Below are positions 48,172 to 59,820 of a DNA stretch of 64,000 nucleotides, piece after piece. The stretch spans positions 182,810,330 to 182,874,329 of the forward strand of contig NC_066581.1 in assembly GCF_024323335.1 (NCBI RefSeq), written 5' to 3'. The position numbers were made by a program, and so were the translations under genes. How positions within the stretch are numbered: the first letter of the stretch is position 1; the number at the start of each line of letters is the position of its first letter. The notes beneath the pieces are model-generated. The model was not told the DNA's origin, ran no database searches, and worked only from the letters and a program-made list of their open reading frames with translations. Source of the stretch: Lathyrus oleraceus. Lineage: Eukaryota > Streptophyta > Magnoliopsida > Fabales > Fabaceae.

Positions 48172-49164
48172 CTCCCTCTTAATCACTCTCTTAAGCATGT
48201 TTAAGCATTGGTTAAGTGGATTAGCAAAAAAGAGGTGCATATGCCAATTTGATATTTCACCTTATGCATGGAAATTATGGATGAGCAGTACACGAAAATG
48301 GCTTGAATTCACTTGAAATTTCATTTTAGAGCCAATAGAAGTGGTGGAATGTTCAAATAATTGACCAATTTTAAACTTCACATTTTCCCTCCAAAAATCA
48401 AGTGAAATACAAATGATTATGTGATCATAATTCATGAAATGCAATGCATGATTTAGAAAGTATAGGTCACGAGAAGAACAATGCAAAAAGAACCACTCCA
48501 TTTGGACTTTTGGTTTGAAAGTTATGCACATTTGAAGTTCAAGCCACACTTTGCCAAGATTGATCCATATCTCTTCAACCATACATGAGAAATTGATTAT
48601 CTTGGACTTTTTGGAAATGGGAGAGAAAGATCTTCAACTTTCATGTTGGACAAAATTTAATTTGAAGCGTTCTTCATGATGAAATCGTGAGTTGAAAACC
48701 TTTCCATTTTTGGCAAATTCAAATTACAAGTCACCTGCCATTTTTGGAAAGTCTTGATCTGACTTCAAATTCTTCAATGTTGATGTTTGAAATGTCAAAT
48801 GAGACTTGTCCCCACATGAATGAGGCATCTCTAACCATCTCCCACCTCCAAATCCACAATTGAGTTGACAGTTGACTTCTGTTGACTTTTTAGGGTTTCA
48901 GATGAATTGTACACTGACTGATGAGCTTTGAGCCTTCAATCTTTGGCCAACCCACTTCAAAATGATCCTTGGGTCACATGAACTCATTGTACCAACCCTA
49001 GGGCTTTGATTCCATAGAAAATGCACTTGCTTGCTTGCACAGCTAAATCTCCTGACCAGTCTTGCCTGATGACTGGTGATGGACTTATGCAAATGAAATG
49101 CAATGTTAATGACCTAAAATGGAAATGTATATACAAATGGGAGGTGCAAATTTGAGGTGCTACA

Positions 49165-49169
49165 CCTAC
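49165..49169 (+). repeat. Target site duplication of antisense solo LTR (CCTAC), right
   Basis: Second copy of CCTAC, after which the copia RT continues. Confidence 0.93.
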
Positions 49170-49473
49170 CTTGCAACGAGTAAATTCTTGGTTGGGGAAA
49201 TGATTTTCTATGAAGGAACTAGGTGAAGCATCCTATATATTAGGAATCAGAATCTATAGAGATAGATCACAAAATGCTTGGCCTAAGTCAGGGTACATAG
49301 ACAAAGTGCTGAGACGCTTTAATATGGATGATTCCAATGGTTATGTGTTTTGCTTAAATGGTGGCGCTGTGAGCTTGAAAAGTTCAAACTAAGATACAGC
49401 AGAAGCATGATGGTCATACTAGATCAATGGGCATAAGGGGTATGCCTGATTGGCTCTAGTGCTAGTGGGAGAT
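49165..49473 (+). pseudogene. RT and RNase H remnant of the second copia element, right part
   Basis: The RT continues after the insertion with FSMKELGEASYILGIRIYRD and YIDKVLRRFNM, preceded by an in-frame TGA. The sequence then jumps into late RNase H (GYVFCLNGGAVS), shows another deletion, and ends with GIRGMPDWL and TAG. Most of RNase H is missing. The polypurine tract GCTAGTGGGAGAT is at 49461-49473. Confidence 0.85.
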
Positions 49474-50747
49474 TGTTGGTGTAAGCCCTGGAATAGATAG
49501 TCCGTTTAATGTATTAAGTGTGACTTAATCATGAGAACACATTAAACATAAGGACACTATTCTTAAAGTATCTGTAGTCGAGCTTTAGTGTGAAGTGGGA
49601 TAACATTAAAGCATTAAGACTATTATGTTTGTAGACTGATGATCACATCTCATGGATCATGGATAAGGAGTTATTAAGTCTTAAACATAGGTATGAATAT
49701 TAAGAGTAATATTTATACCGGATTGACCCTCTATGAGAATACTATATAGAAAGTTATGCAAAGTGTCATAAGTTATTCTCATGGTGATAATAGTGTATAC
49801 CACTCTTCGACCTGAAACCACTATGGATCCTAGATGTAGAGTCGAGTGCTTTATTGCTGATCCAACATTGTCCGTAACTGGATAACCATAAAGACAGTTG
49901 ATGGGTACTCCACAAAGCATGCTGAGGGACATGAGTGTCCTAGATGGAATTTGCCAATCCTGCGTAACAGGATAAATGTCTATGGGCCCAATATTGAACT
50001 GGACAAGGATGACATGGTCTATACCTTGTGTTCAATATAGACATAAGGGCAAAGGGGTAATTATGCACATAATTATTATCACAGGAGGTTTTGTTAGATC
50101 ACATGACATTTTCGTGACTTGGGTAGCTGTGATCTGTTGCTAGATACCGCTCACTGTTTATTATGTTAAATGCGTGTTTTAATATAATTGCCAACGTCGC
50201 GAAAACCTACAGGGTCACACACAAAGGACGGATTGATGAGAAATAGAGTAATTAAGGAACATCGTAAGGTACGGTGCACTTAAGTAGAATACGAAGTATG
50301 GTAATGTACCAAATACTTAAGTGATTTTGGCATATTATGAGATATGGGCCAAAATACACTTAAGTGGGCTTTTTGGCTTGAAGCCCACACAAGTGGTTCT
50401 ATAAATAGGACTCTTGTGCAGAAGCATTGTATGGGAATACAACACAACTGAAGAGTTGGAATTTCGTATCTCTCTTTCTCTCACTCAAAGCCTTCATTCA
50501 TAACAGCTAGCACTGCGATTGAAGGAATCCATTCGCGTGGACTGAGTAGAGACGTTGTCATCGTTCAACGTTCGTGATCACTCCGTGGATCTGTATCAAA
50601 GGTTTTGATCATTATCAGAGATTTGCACCAAAGGTTTGAATCGCCATAAGAGGTAACGATTCTATCACTGATCATGCCCATTCGTAAGGATCACTAAATG
50701 GAGAAATTTTTAAATTTCGCTGCGCCTTGGATGGCAATTCTCCTTCA
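49474..50747 (+). repeat. 3' LTR of the second copia element (about 1.27 kb)
   Basis: Starts TGTTGGTGTAAGCC after the polypurine tract and probably ends CTCCTTCA. Right border is assigned from the CA end only and has not been tested against a second LTR. Confidence 0.75.
50400..50408 (+). promoter_or_regulatory. TATA box of second copia LTR
   Basis: TATAAATAG, followed within 45 bases by AATACAACACAACTG, a plausible transcript start region. Confidence 0.6.
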
Positions 50748-51737
50748 ATAATAAGCATGGAAGTCTTATAGTCACTCACTAAGGATGTAGGTGAGCATTA
50801 TATCAACCTCAAGGATAACTCAAACATAATAGCTAATGTTTATGAAAAGCTTTGGCAAAAGTGGCCATTGAAACCACAAAAAACAATTGAGTGAGTTGTA
50901 TTTACCAATGAAAAGTATTTACAAAATATGGTCAAAGTTGACTTAAGGATTCCATTCAGAATAAGTGTTATGAAAAGAAGTTTGGAAAATCAAAAGCATG
51001 GTGCTTAGGTTTCTAATTTTGAAAACAAATATTAATGTTTGTACAAAAGTTTGGCTTGGGTTAGAGTGGAGGGAAGAATAAGAATGGCTAAGTCCTAAAC
51101 ATACAAAGATGAAGGAAACGAAATAGGCCACAAATGGAGTTCCCTTCTTGAGATCGTAGTGATGATCCAAGTAGCTCCCATCCTTTAGAATTAGCAAGCA
51201 AATAGCAAACAACTCAAGCAATCAAGCACACAAATCAAGCTCCTAGGAATCTTCCAATGGCTTTTGTATCTCTCACTTTGGATGCTCATGACAATGGTTC
51301 TTCTATTTGGCTCAAGTTTTGGAATCCCTAGCACAAGAACACACAAATCAAAAAGTTCCACAAAACAAATAAAGAATGGACAAGAGGGAGTTTAGAATTT
51401 GGTCCTTTCAATGTTCATCTTCAAGCTTTAAGCATTCTAAAGGCATTAGGCCTAGTTGCTCTTTGACATTTTAAGCACTCTAAAGGCATGAGGCCTAGTT
51501 GCTGTTCACACTCCATTAGCTTAGGTAAGGTCCTAAAATCTAAGTCCTTTGTCCATTTGCATTTGGTTCACAACAATCAAAACAAAACACAAGTACAATA
51601 GTATATACACAATTATGTGCTCAAGTGAGCAAAAGGCAAATTGCATTAACATAAACATGAGCTCAAGTGAGCAAAGGGCAAAAGAAAATGAATTTTATGT
51701 ACAAGAATATTAAATTTGCATTAAAGTAAATTGCAAG
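50748..51737 (-). repeat. Antisense Ogre-like LTR fragment, distal part (tentative)
   Basis: Non-coding sequence continuous with 57266-60740 once the solo LTR between them is removed. It contains two copies of a unit with CTAAAGGCAT and AGGCCTAGTTGCT (about 51430-51500). I could not find an LTR end at its left side. Assignment to the antisense LTR rests on continuity only. Confidence 0.4.
51733..51737 (+). repeat. Target site duplication (GCAAG), left
   Basis: GCAAG is repeated at 57261-57265. Confidence 0.9.
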
Positions 51738-52883
51738 TGTAAGACCCCAATTTTTGCCCTAAGATCCCTCATGGCATCATATCATATCATATCATATCAT
51801 TGCCTCAAGGATCATTGTGCACCTTGCCTTCTTTATTGTGGGTGGGTTATCTTATGAGTGTGGTTCTTGATCACCAAGCATGTTTTGCATTTGTATATCA
51901 TTGCTTTTCATTTGTTTACTAACCCAAAAGTACAAAAATATTGTCATCTAACCATGTTACTTGCAGCTGAAGCAATTAGGTCAAGACAGTCAAAACAAGT
52001 CATTAAGCCATAGATGGTGGCCATTCTTGAAGAATTTGGGCACCATGATCATTCATAAGAAGTTCATATGAGTTGTGACATCATTTGGGATCAAGATCTC
52101 AAGTGGAAGAGGCTTGAAATTCATCAAAGCATGGCTCAGTCAACCAAAACCCTAGCAAAGTCAACTGTGGTCAACTGTGCATTTAATCAGAGATTTGATG
52201 GTGGGAAATGTTTTGAGAGGTCTTATTCATGTCCATACAAGCCTCATATAACATGTAAAACATCATCATTGAGGAATTGGAGGTCAGACAAAAAGTTTCC
52301 CAAAATAGTAAGGACCTGTAATTTTCAACTGCCAAAAATGGAAAGGTCTTCTCCTCAACTTTACATCATCAAGCAAGCTTCAAATCAAAATTTGTCCAAC
52401 ATGAAAGTTGAAGATCTTGCTCTTACCTTTCCAGAAAAGTCCAAGAACACTCATTTCTCATTTATGGTTGGCAAGTTATGATCAAATCATTTTCAAGAAA
52501 TCTTGAACTTCAAGGAGGCATAACTCTTGAACCATTTGGCCAAATTGAGTGAGGTTTCTTCGAGCAAATCCCATTTGACATGCTTTATCATAATCCATCA
52601 TCACATTTCATCAAAAATCATCACATCAAAAGTCCATTTTTCAAGTGACTTCATTTAAATTTTGGTGGGAAAAATAGTGAATTTGAAAAATACACATGAT
52701 TTTCACTCCAAACCACTTCCAATAGCTTCAAAACAGAAATTGGGACTTGCTTCAGCTGGTTTTACACTGTTCCATTGATCACACTTACATAAGGGCATTT
52801 TGGCATTTTTACATAACATGTGCATTTTCACTAATCCAATTTCATTTTGCTAATCATGATTAACAATGCTGATTAACAAGGAG

Positions 52884-52890
52884 TATATAT
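52884..52890 (+). promoter_or_regulatory. TATA box of the distant solo LTR
   Basis: TATATAT in the same context (AAGGAGTATATAT) as the Ogre TATA boxes, about 1.15 kb into the LTR. Confidence 0.55.
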
Positions 52891-54166
52891 TCCTAATTGT
52901 AATAGAAAATCGAAATCCACAATCACAATCTCAGATCCAAACTGAAAATTTCTCAAATTCTCTCAAATCTTCGCAAAACTTTTTCTCATTTTTCCATGGA
53001 ATTTCACCATTCTTCTTGCTTTCTTTTGTGCTAATCATCATTTGCAGATGTTGTTGAGGAACTGTTGAAGCAAAACGTGGACAAATTCGTGCTAGATCGC
53101 AGCTGTTGAACCTTGAGCATTCACATGGCATTTTGAGTTTTCTTCGAATCTGAGCATTGTTGAGCTAAAGCACATCATCCATTCATCTTCCTTAGCAGCA
53201 TTGAGCGCCTGTTTTCACCATTGAAGCCTTGAGGAGCACGAACCAAGATCTGCACTTCAAACCAGGTCAGAATTCGATGTTCTTGATTCATGAAATTAAT
53301 GCATGATTCTTGTAGATCTTTGAATGTAGGTTGTAATGAACTTTGAATCGTGTTAAACCGTGTTATATCGAGTGAGATCCATAGATTTAAAGTTTCATGT
53401 TCATAGGATGATTTGCTCGATCCGTGCTTGCTATGTTGTTATTTGATGAATTAGTTGTTGTTTATTGATGCCTAATGATGGATCTACATGATGCAATGTT
53501 TGATTCGTATTTCTGGAGACATTCATTTCTTCTGGAAAATCCGTGCATGAAGATCATGAAGATCTTCATGTGTTCTTGATTCTGGAATTTTTCCTGCGGA
53601 TTTATCCGCAACCTTCATCGCTGTAGCCGCGTCTTTTCCTGCGGATTCTTTTGTGTTACCTGCGGATTTCGCTCGTTTAGGGCTTGCATGTGCTTCCCAT
53701 GCGCCGTTTCTGATTGGCTGAGCCAATCCACTTAATGAAACGCACCGTTTGGTGCTTGGCGCCGGTTTTGAATTTTCAAATTAATTACATGATTGCCATT
53801 CGTTCCTTTAATTTCATTTTAATTTCTAAATGTTTATTTCATTTCATAATCAAACTTCAAAAAATCATAAAAACTTAATGGATGATCCAAATTGAGTGGG
53901 AATTTTTGCATTGATCTCCATTTTTCCTCTAGTTTTTTATAGGCATGATAACAAAAGTTGTACATGGTCTGTTTTTATTTTTGTCTAATGGTTTTGATCA
54001 TGTATGCTATTTTCCTATGTTTTACCATTTTGATTGTGAAATCATGATGCTTTCTCCAAAATGCTTGAAATTTTATATGTGTGTTCTAGACTCATTCCTG
54101 GTCATTTTGGTATATGGTTTACTAATTTTGCATTTCTGGATTGTGAGATATGATGTGATCTTTGGA

Positions 54167-54189
54167 GGTGTGACAATGTATGTCACACC
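54167..54189 (+). other. Conserved palindrome in the distant solo LTR
   Basis: Arms GGTGTGACA and TGTCACACC with spacer ATGTA, 1283 bases after the TATA box, the same distance as in Ogre-1. Confidence 0.8.
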
Positions 54190-55203
54190 ATGTCTTGTTC
54201 ATGTTCTTGATTTTATTTTCCATGCTTATGCTATACCAAATGATTTGGATTTTTGCATGCTAATACTTATGGATGTCTAGTTTGCTTGTGATTGTTCCTG
54301 GAATTTTTGAATGCATTTTCTATTTGTTTGAGAATTTTCCCTCTGTTTGGTCAATTGTGAACATTTTGTGAGTCATGATATCATATGATTTGTGAAATCC
54401 TTGGTGTTTATTGGATGAATTTGAAATTTGGCATGTGTATTATAGACATCTTAAAGTTTGTCATGACTTTGATTTCATTCATTTCTCATGTTTGGTCACT
54501 GTTCTATGATTGCATGAACATGATGTAAGATTTGTGGTCTTGTATGAGCTTGTTTGAACATGCTTTGACTTGTTGATTTTAATTAACTGGCTTCCCTTTA
54601 TCCAAATGCCATGAAATTTGGTATGTAGCTCATTCAATGTGTTCTATTTAAGCATGATTTTTCCTGGAATTTATTGAGCCATTTTGGTATTGATATGCTT
54701 GTGTTCATTCTGTTTACATCATTGAGTTCTCAACTTGCCTAGTTTGACATGATTTGCTTATGAAATGCAATTGGTGTATAGTTTTGACATGAGACCAACT
54801 GGAATTTGTTCTTATTTGATAAATCTTGATTTTGATCAAGTTTCATGTTCTGTTTTAAATTTTTTCTCCTCCTTTGACCCTAGGCTTTGGCCTAAGGGTT
54901 TACTTCTCACATTTGAGTTTGATTTTCAGGTTGAAGAAGCAATTGCTTTAAGGAGATTGTTTCAAGTTGATTGAGTTTGGTTTAGTTGATTGTGATGAAC
55001 TAACTTGGTTTGTTTTGTAGGATGCTAACTCATTTGATTTGAGTTTATGCTTTGCACAAGTGATTGATTGTGTTGACTGTTGGTCCTTATCTTGTCTGTT
55101 TTGACTTTGTGATTGGTATACTGATTATATTTGATTGATTTCAGGTACCATAGTTGCTTTAGTTCCTTTGAGAACTTGCTATTTCTTTGCTTTGCTTAAG
55201 CAT

Positions 55204-55300
55204 TGAGGTAGACTCTCTTGTCTCCATGTAGTCTGGAAGACCTGGCCTGTTACTTGGCCAGGCACCTGTCTGAAGTCCTCCTTAAGAGGCAATGTTTGTG
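55204..55300 (+). ncRNA. Conserved leader block with hairpin, distant solo LTR
   Basis: Hairpin at 55241-55262 with stem CCTGGCC/GGCCAGG and loop TGTTACTT. 74 of 76 bases match the Ogre-1 block although neighbouring LTR sequence is strongly diverged. Confidence 0.5.
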
Positions 55301-55819
55301 ATTGTTTAACTTTGTCCCCAAGCAGGTAAAGACCTCATATGAGGCAATTGGTAGACAAAAGAGATATGTAGCCTATCTCCTACTATTCTTTGAGTCACTC
55401 ACCTTGCTCACACCACATGTGTTGATGCATAGTGAGTAAAAACCCAAGATATATCGAGTCCTTAACTTGCGGAGAGAGTTCCATCTTTCTGAACTCCCAC
55501 ACCTTCTGATATTCAATGCTCTCCCCGACCAGGGATAAGAGTGATGAGGCACACCCCTCATATCCTTTCACCTGCTTCACCTTGGCTCTCAATGTCAAGG
55601 TTAAGAGCACCATTTACCCTATCCCAGTTGACTTCATAGTCTAACCCTTTGCTTGAGCCTAATTGCGTGGTTATAGTGTGTGCTAAATGACTTTGTCTGA
55701 TTGATTGCTTGCTTCATCTGTACATGTTTGCTTGCATACCTTTGTGCATTTATCATCATAAATTGTTCATTATTGCATGATCATCATTGCATATCTTTGT
55801 GATCCATGTTTGGTTTACC

Positions 55820-56260
55820 CATTGAGGACAACTGTAAGTCCACTCAATTGGCCATTGTTCCTATGATGTGGAAGGTATAAAGTGTAAGACCATGTCATTT
55901 GGCCACTTATGTCCTCTTAGCTTTATGCTTCTGTTTGTTTGTTGTATGTGAGGATGCAATTGTAAGACCATGTTGTTGGCATTTGTACTCCCATGATCAT
56001 CCTTTGGAGGTTGGTATAAGTCCAGATAGATTGGCATCTGACATCCATGTTTTGTTTTACTTTAGGAGATTGGTGTAAATCCATTTATTGGTATCCGGTA
56101 TCCGATTTTGCTTTGTGAGATTGGAGTAAGTCCATTTATTGGCATCCGGTATCATTGTTCTGTTTTAGGAGATTGGAATAAATCCATTTATTGGTATCCA
56201 GTATCCGCTTTTGTTTGTGAGATTGGTATAAGTCCATTGATGGCATCTGATATCACCTTG
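55820..56260 (+). repeat. LTR minisatellite of the distant solo LTR
   Basis: Five clear units of about 53 bases (GAGATTGGTGTAAATCCATT-type, from about 56005 to 56260) and about three looser ones before them. The TAAGTCCA and TTGGCAT core matches the Ogre LTR minisatellite. Confidence 0.8.
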
Positions 56261-57260
56261 CTTTTATTTTGCTTGCTTGTTTTGTTGCCTTATTCATAAG
56301 GACACACTTGAATCATCTTCTATATGATCTCAAGAGGTGAACCTTTCTGAGAAGTTTTACGCTCCATTATCCACATCCTTTTGTTTCAAAACCCCTTTTC
56401 ACATGTTGCTTTCAAAACTTTGACTTGTTGTGCAAACATCTTCATGTCTTGTCAAATTAGAAACTTGGACCCTAAGTCCTTGACTTTTCAAACTCCATTT
56501 CATAACACTTCTTTGAATCAATTTTAATCATACCTTGACCATATTTTGTGAATACTCATAATCAATTAACTTCATACATTCAATTGTTTGTGGCCTCGTC
56601 CATTGTTAATATGTTTTCATACATTAGCCATAGGTTTCAATTACCATAGTGGTTGATGTAAATCTTACCTTATCCTTAGTGAGTCGATTGTAAGACTTCC
56701 GTACTGAAAACAGGGTTAACCCCTCTAGTACGTCGAAGCCGTCCTCGCATGGTGGATTGTTGAATTCAGGTTGAGTTTTCTCCCATTGGTAATGAAAAGC
56801 CTCAATGCTTGTGTTTTAAAATGAACTCACTAATTTTTGGAAATCTTTTAGCCGAACTACGGCGTTTTGATCCTTACCTTTGATGGAAGGTACGTAGGCA
56901 ACGGGTTCATCCGTTCAAACACAAAAATAACTAACTTGTACATTCTTTTCTCATCTTCCCATTCATGTTTGCACAATATGTCATAGACAAATAAACATTT
57001 TTATACAACAAGTGTGAAAAGGGCTCCCTAGGAGTACCTAGGACGTGATGGGTGCCTAACACCTTCCCATTGCGTAATTTACCCCTTACCCAGATTCTCT
57101 GATCTTTTTCATTAGTTTTCTATGTGTAAAACTTCTTAGGTTTTTGTTCGCTTTTTAACTAGTCCTTAGGATAAATAAAAGTGCGGTGGCGACTCGATTC
57201 TTTGTATACTTTGCTTATGGTTTAATCAATAAATCATATAGCGACGAATACACCGCTACA

Positions 57261-57265
57261 GCAAG
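57261..57265 (+). repeat. Target site duplication (GCAAG), right
   Basis: Second copy of GCAAG. Confidence 0.9.
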
Positions 57266-59099
57266 AATTAAATGACTTGAATTAAAAGTTAATGATCAAT
57301 AGTTAGTGTTAGTGTGCCATAAGGCAATTTAGCGTTATGTTAAGCAATCGTAAGTGGACTAATATAGTAGTCATACCTATCTGAGGTCGGTCAATAAAAC
57401 TATAGGCAACAAAACACAAGTGAGAGACCTTGACTAGTGAGCAAAGCTCCTACCACGTGCCATGCCAAAAGAAAATAATAATGATCTTGTATTGATTTAG
57501 GTTTTTTGCTTGACCAAAAAGCAACTTATCCTTAATACAAAGCCATTCACTTGATCTATGATCAAGATGAATTAGATTTGAATCAAGGAAGGTTAAACCT
57601 CTCATATATCAAGGCTAACCACCAATCTTTAACTCATTGATCAAAAAGAAAAAGATGAAGAAGAAGATGAATAAGAATATACATGAATTTAAATTCAAAT
57701 GAAGTAAACAAAGTACATTGACCAAAGATGAATGGGATCAAGGTCAAACAATAGTAAACAATAACAAAATGAAACTTAGAAGTCAAGAAACAAATAAAAT
57801 ATTTTTGGTATTTTTCAAAATTAAAATAATACTTGAATTAAAATAAACAATTAAAGGTCAAACTTCAAATCCATTTCAAATCAACTTTGAAAAGTCCAAA
57901 TGGATCATCCTAAGTTCAACAAGGTCAAACAAAGTTTGTCAAAAAATTTCAGCATTTTTAGAAAGCAGAAACTATTTTTAAACAATTAAAAATGAATAAA
58001 AAAAACCTAATTGAACTAAAATCTCAAATAAATCTCAATTCAATTAATAAATTGATGAGAGTATTTTTCGTAGGTCCATCATCATTTAAAGAGGTTAAGA
58101 AAATATTTTTGTATTTTTTGAATATTGGAAACTATTTAAAATGAATTAAAAATAAACAGAAAAGAGAAAATTCACAAAAAATATCAAATGACAAAATAAA
58201 AAATATTAAAAATCATTTTTAGAAACTAGAATTAAAATGGGAATTAGTGCAATTGATCCCATATTTTTTGGAATTAAAATGGAAGAGTTGTGATTTTTTG
58301 AAATAAAAGGAAATAAACAAAATAAAAATGGAAAATCAGAAATGCAAAAAAATCAGGCGCGTTGGATCTGTTTCATTAAATGACCTGGCAGATCTGATGG
58401 CAATGGAATGCGCGTGCACCATGAGTCCAAGTCAACTGAGCAACAAATGATTTAATAAAAGTCATAAGATCTGATGGCTAGGATTTAAACTGGAGATAAT
58501 ATCCAAGGGTCCATATTCAATCTGGCGCTGGGGACGGTGGTGTACACCGCCGTCTTCTCCGGCGAGCATGAAGATTCCAGTGGGAGTTGCAGGCATGGAA
58601 ACTTAACCAAATGAAGTGATCCTCATATCATTGGAAAGATGGGGTGATGTACATCACCCCTGTACCATTGGTTTCTCCTCTAGACTCTCATAGAAAGAGA
58701 AATCAGAGAGAGAAAATCATGGTGTTCAATCTGAACTTCATGGATTTGCAAAATTAAGAACACAATTCAAATGCCTCTTATGAGAGGACTTCAACCAAGC
58801 CAATAAACACAAGAAATGAGCTATAATCAGTGTGTTTCGATTGAAAAAAGTTTGAGCATCAACCTTGAAAATGCAGATCTATGGAGCACGATCATTCACC
58901 ACTCTTGATTGCAGCTTGTTCTTCAGATGGAAATGGAGCAAGGCTAAGGAATTTTAAGTCCAATAATCAACCAATGAAGTTGAAAATTGGATCTGAAAAA
59001 TGAAAGTGAAATTGCACCATTCCTTTAGAGTGAGGTTTGGATTGATTTCTGCAGCATATGAGGCGCCTTAAGATTGGTTTATGATGAAGGTATACACCT

Positions 59100-59109
59100 C
59101 TATTTATAG
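59100..59109 (-). promoter_or_regulatory. TATA box of the antisense LTR fragment
   Basis: Minus-strand CTATAAATAG, 1.63 kb from the LTR start, a near-consensus plant TATA box. Confidence 0.6.
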
Positions 59110-59589
59110 CAAGGCAAGCTGCAAGGCATGAGAATTTTGTGTGCATGAGTGATGAGGGCCTCCATGCATGGGCCTGTACAGGCGCATGGAGGGCCCAAAT
59201 CCAATTGGAAATGCAAGTTGGGATGTAATTGAACAGAAATGGACGTGCAGATGTGAATGATTTGGCTTGTGCATGAAGTTTGAACATGGTTTCCATAAAT
59301 GCACCAAAATCTTCTCTTCTTTGAAAATGCATCTTCCCAAAATAAAACATGGCCTTGTGGGTAATGGTTGGAAAGTTCTTGACGTGAGGAATAATTTTTA
59401 TGTTGAACAAAAATCCATTTGAAGTTGGGAAATTAATGAAAATTGGTCATAAAGTTCAAGGTGCAAAATATGCGCATGAGAATTTTGTCAAAGTGGACCA
59501 ACTTCAAGCCCTTCGGTTTCAATGATGAAAGCTCCAAATGATAAAACCTTCAACACCAAAATTGTATGTATTTTCAAGACAATCAATTT

Positions 59590-59820
59590 GGACTTAAACT
59601 TTGCATCATTTGGATTTTTGATAAGGAAGTTATGGGCACTTGAAGTTGGACTTTTTCACATTTCATAAGAAAGTGAAGTTGGATTTTTGATAAGGAAGTT
59701 GGATTTTTGCCTCAATTTCATAAGTTATGGGCACTTGAAGTTGGACTTTTTGCATCATTTGGATTTTTGATAAGGAAGTTATGGGCACTTGAAGCCCTTC
59801 GATTTTTGATAAGAAAGTGA
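59590..59820 (-). repeat. Local tandem duplications in the antisense LTR fragment
   Basis: Plus-strand phrases GGATTTTTGATAAGGAAGTT and ATGGGCACTTGAAG recur three to four times in 230 bases, which indicates recent local duplication. Confidence 0.8.

Larger units (their letters stand above)
44381..49164 (-). repeat. Antisense solo Ogre LTR (4784 bp)
   Basis: On the minus strand it starts TGTAGCACCTC (49164 downward) and ends GCGACA (44381). Perfect 5-bp duplications on both sides and the lack of any internal sequence show a solo LTR formed by recombination between two LTRs. It has all the LTR landmarks on the minus strand: TATA box, palindromes, hairpin block and a four-unit minisatellite. 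Sequence differs from both other Ogre LTRs here. Confidence 0.95.
41400..50747 (+). mobile_element. Second Ty1/copia element, lineage unresolved, no 5' LTR
   Basis: Leader, gag, protease, integrase, a remnant of RT and RNase H, polypurine tract and 3' LTR of a Ty1/copia element distinct from the Sirevirus. An antisense solo Ogre LTR splits it. The 5' LTR and primer binding site are not present, the RT fingers and most of RNase H are deleted, and there are several stops. Left border approximate. Confidence 0.85.
51738..57260 (+). repeat. Solo LTR of a distant Ogre-related (Tat-lineage) family, 5523 bp
   Basis: Starts TGTAAGACCCC and ends CACCGCTACA, with a 5-bp duplication and no internal region. 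It is diverged from the Ogre LTRs over most of its length but keeps their landmarks in the same order: AT-rich U3, TATA box, palindrome, hairpin block, minisatellite, and a U5 block GTGCCTAACACCTTCCCATT near 57050. A five-base repeat (ATCAT)n lies at about 51776-51802. No coding region of an element is inside. Confidence 0.9.

Noticed and set aside
52068..52481. 137-codon frame in the distant solo LTR
   Set aside because: Inside U3 of an LTR; related U3 sequences in the other LTRs do not keep it open.
58967..59410. 147-codon minus-strand frame as a host gene
   Set aside because: No recognisable domain, low-complexity AT-rich surroundings, overlaps the TATA region of an LTR fragment.
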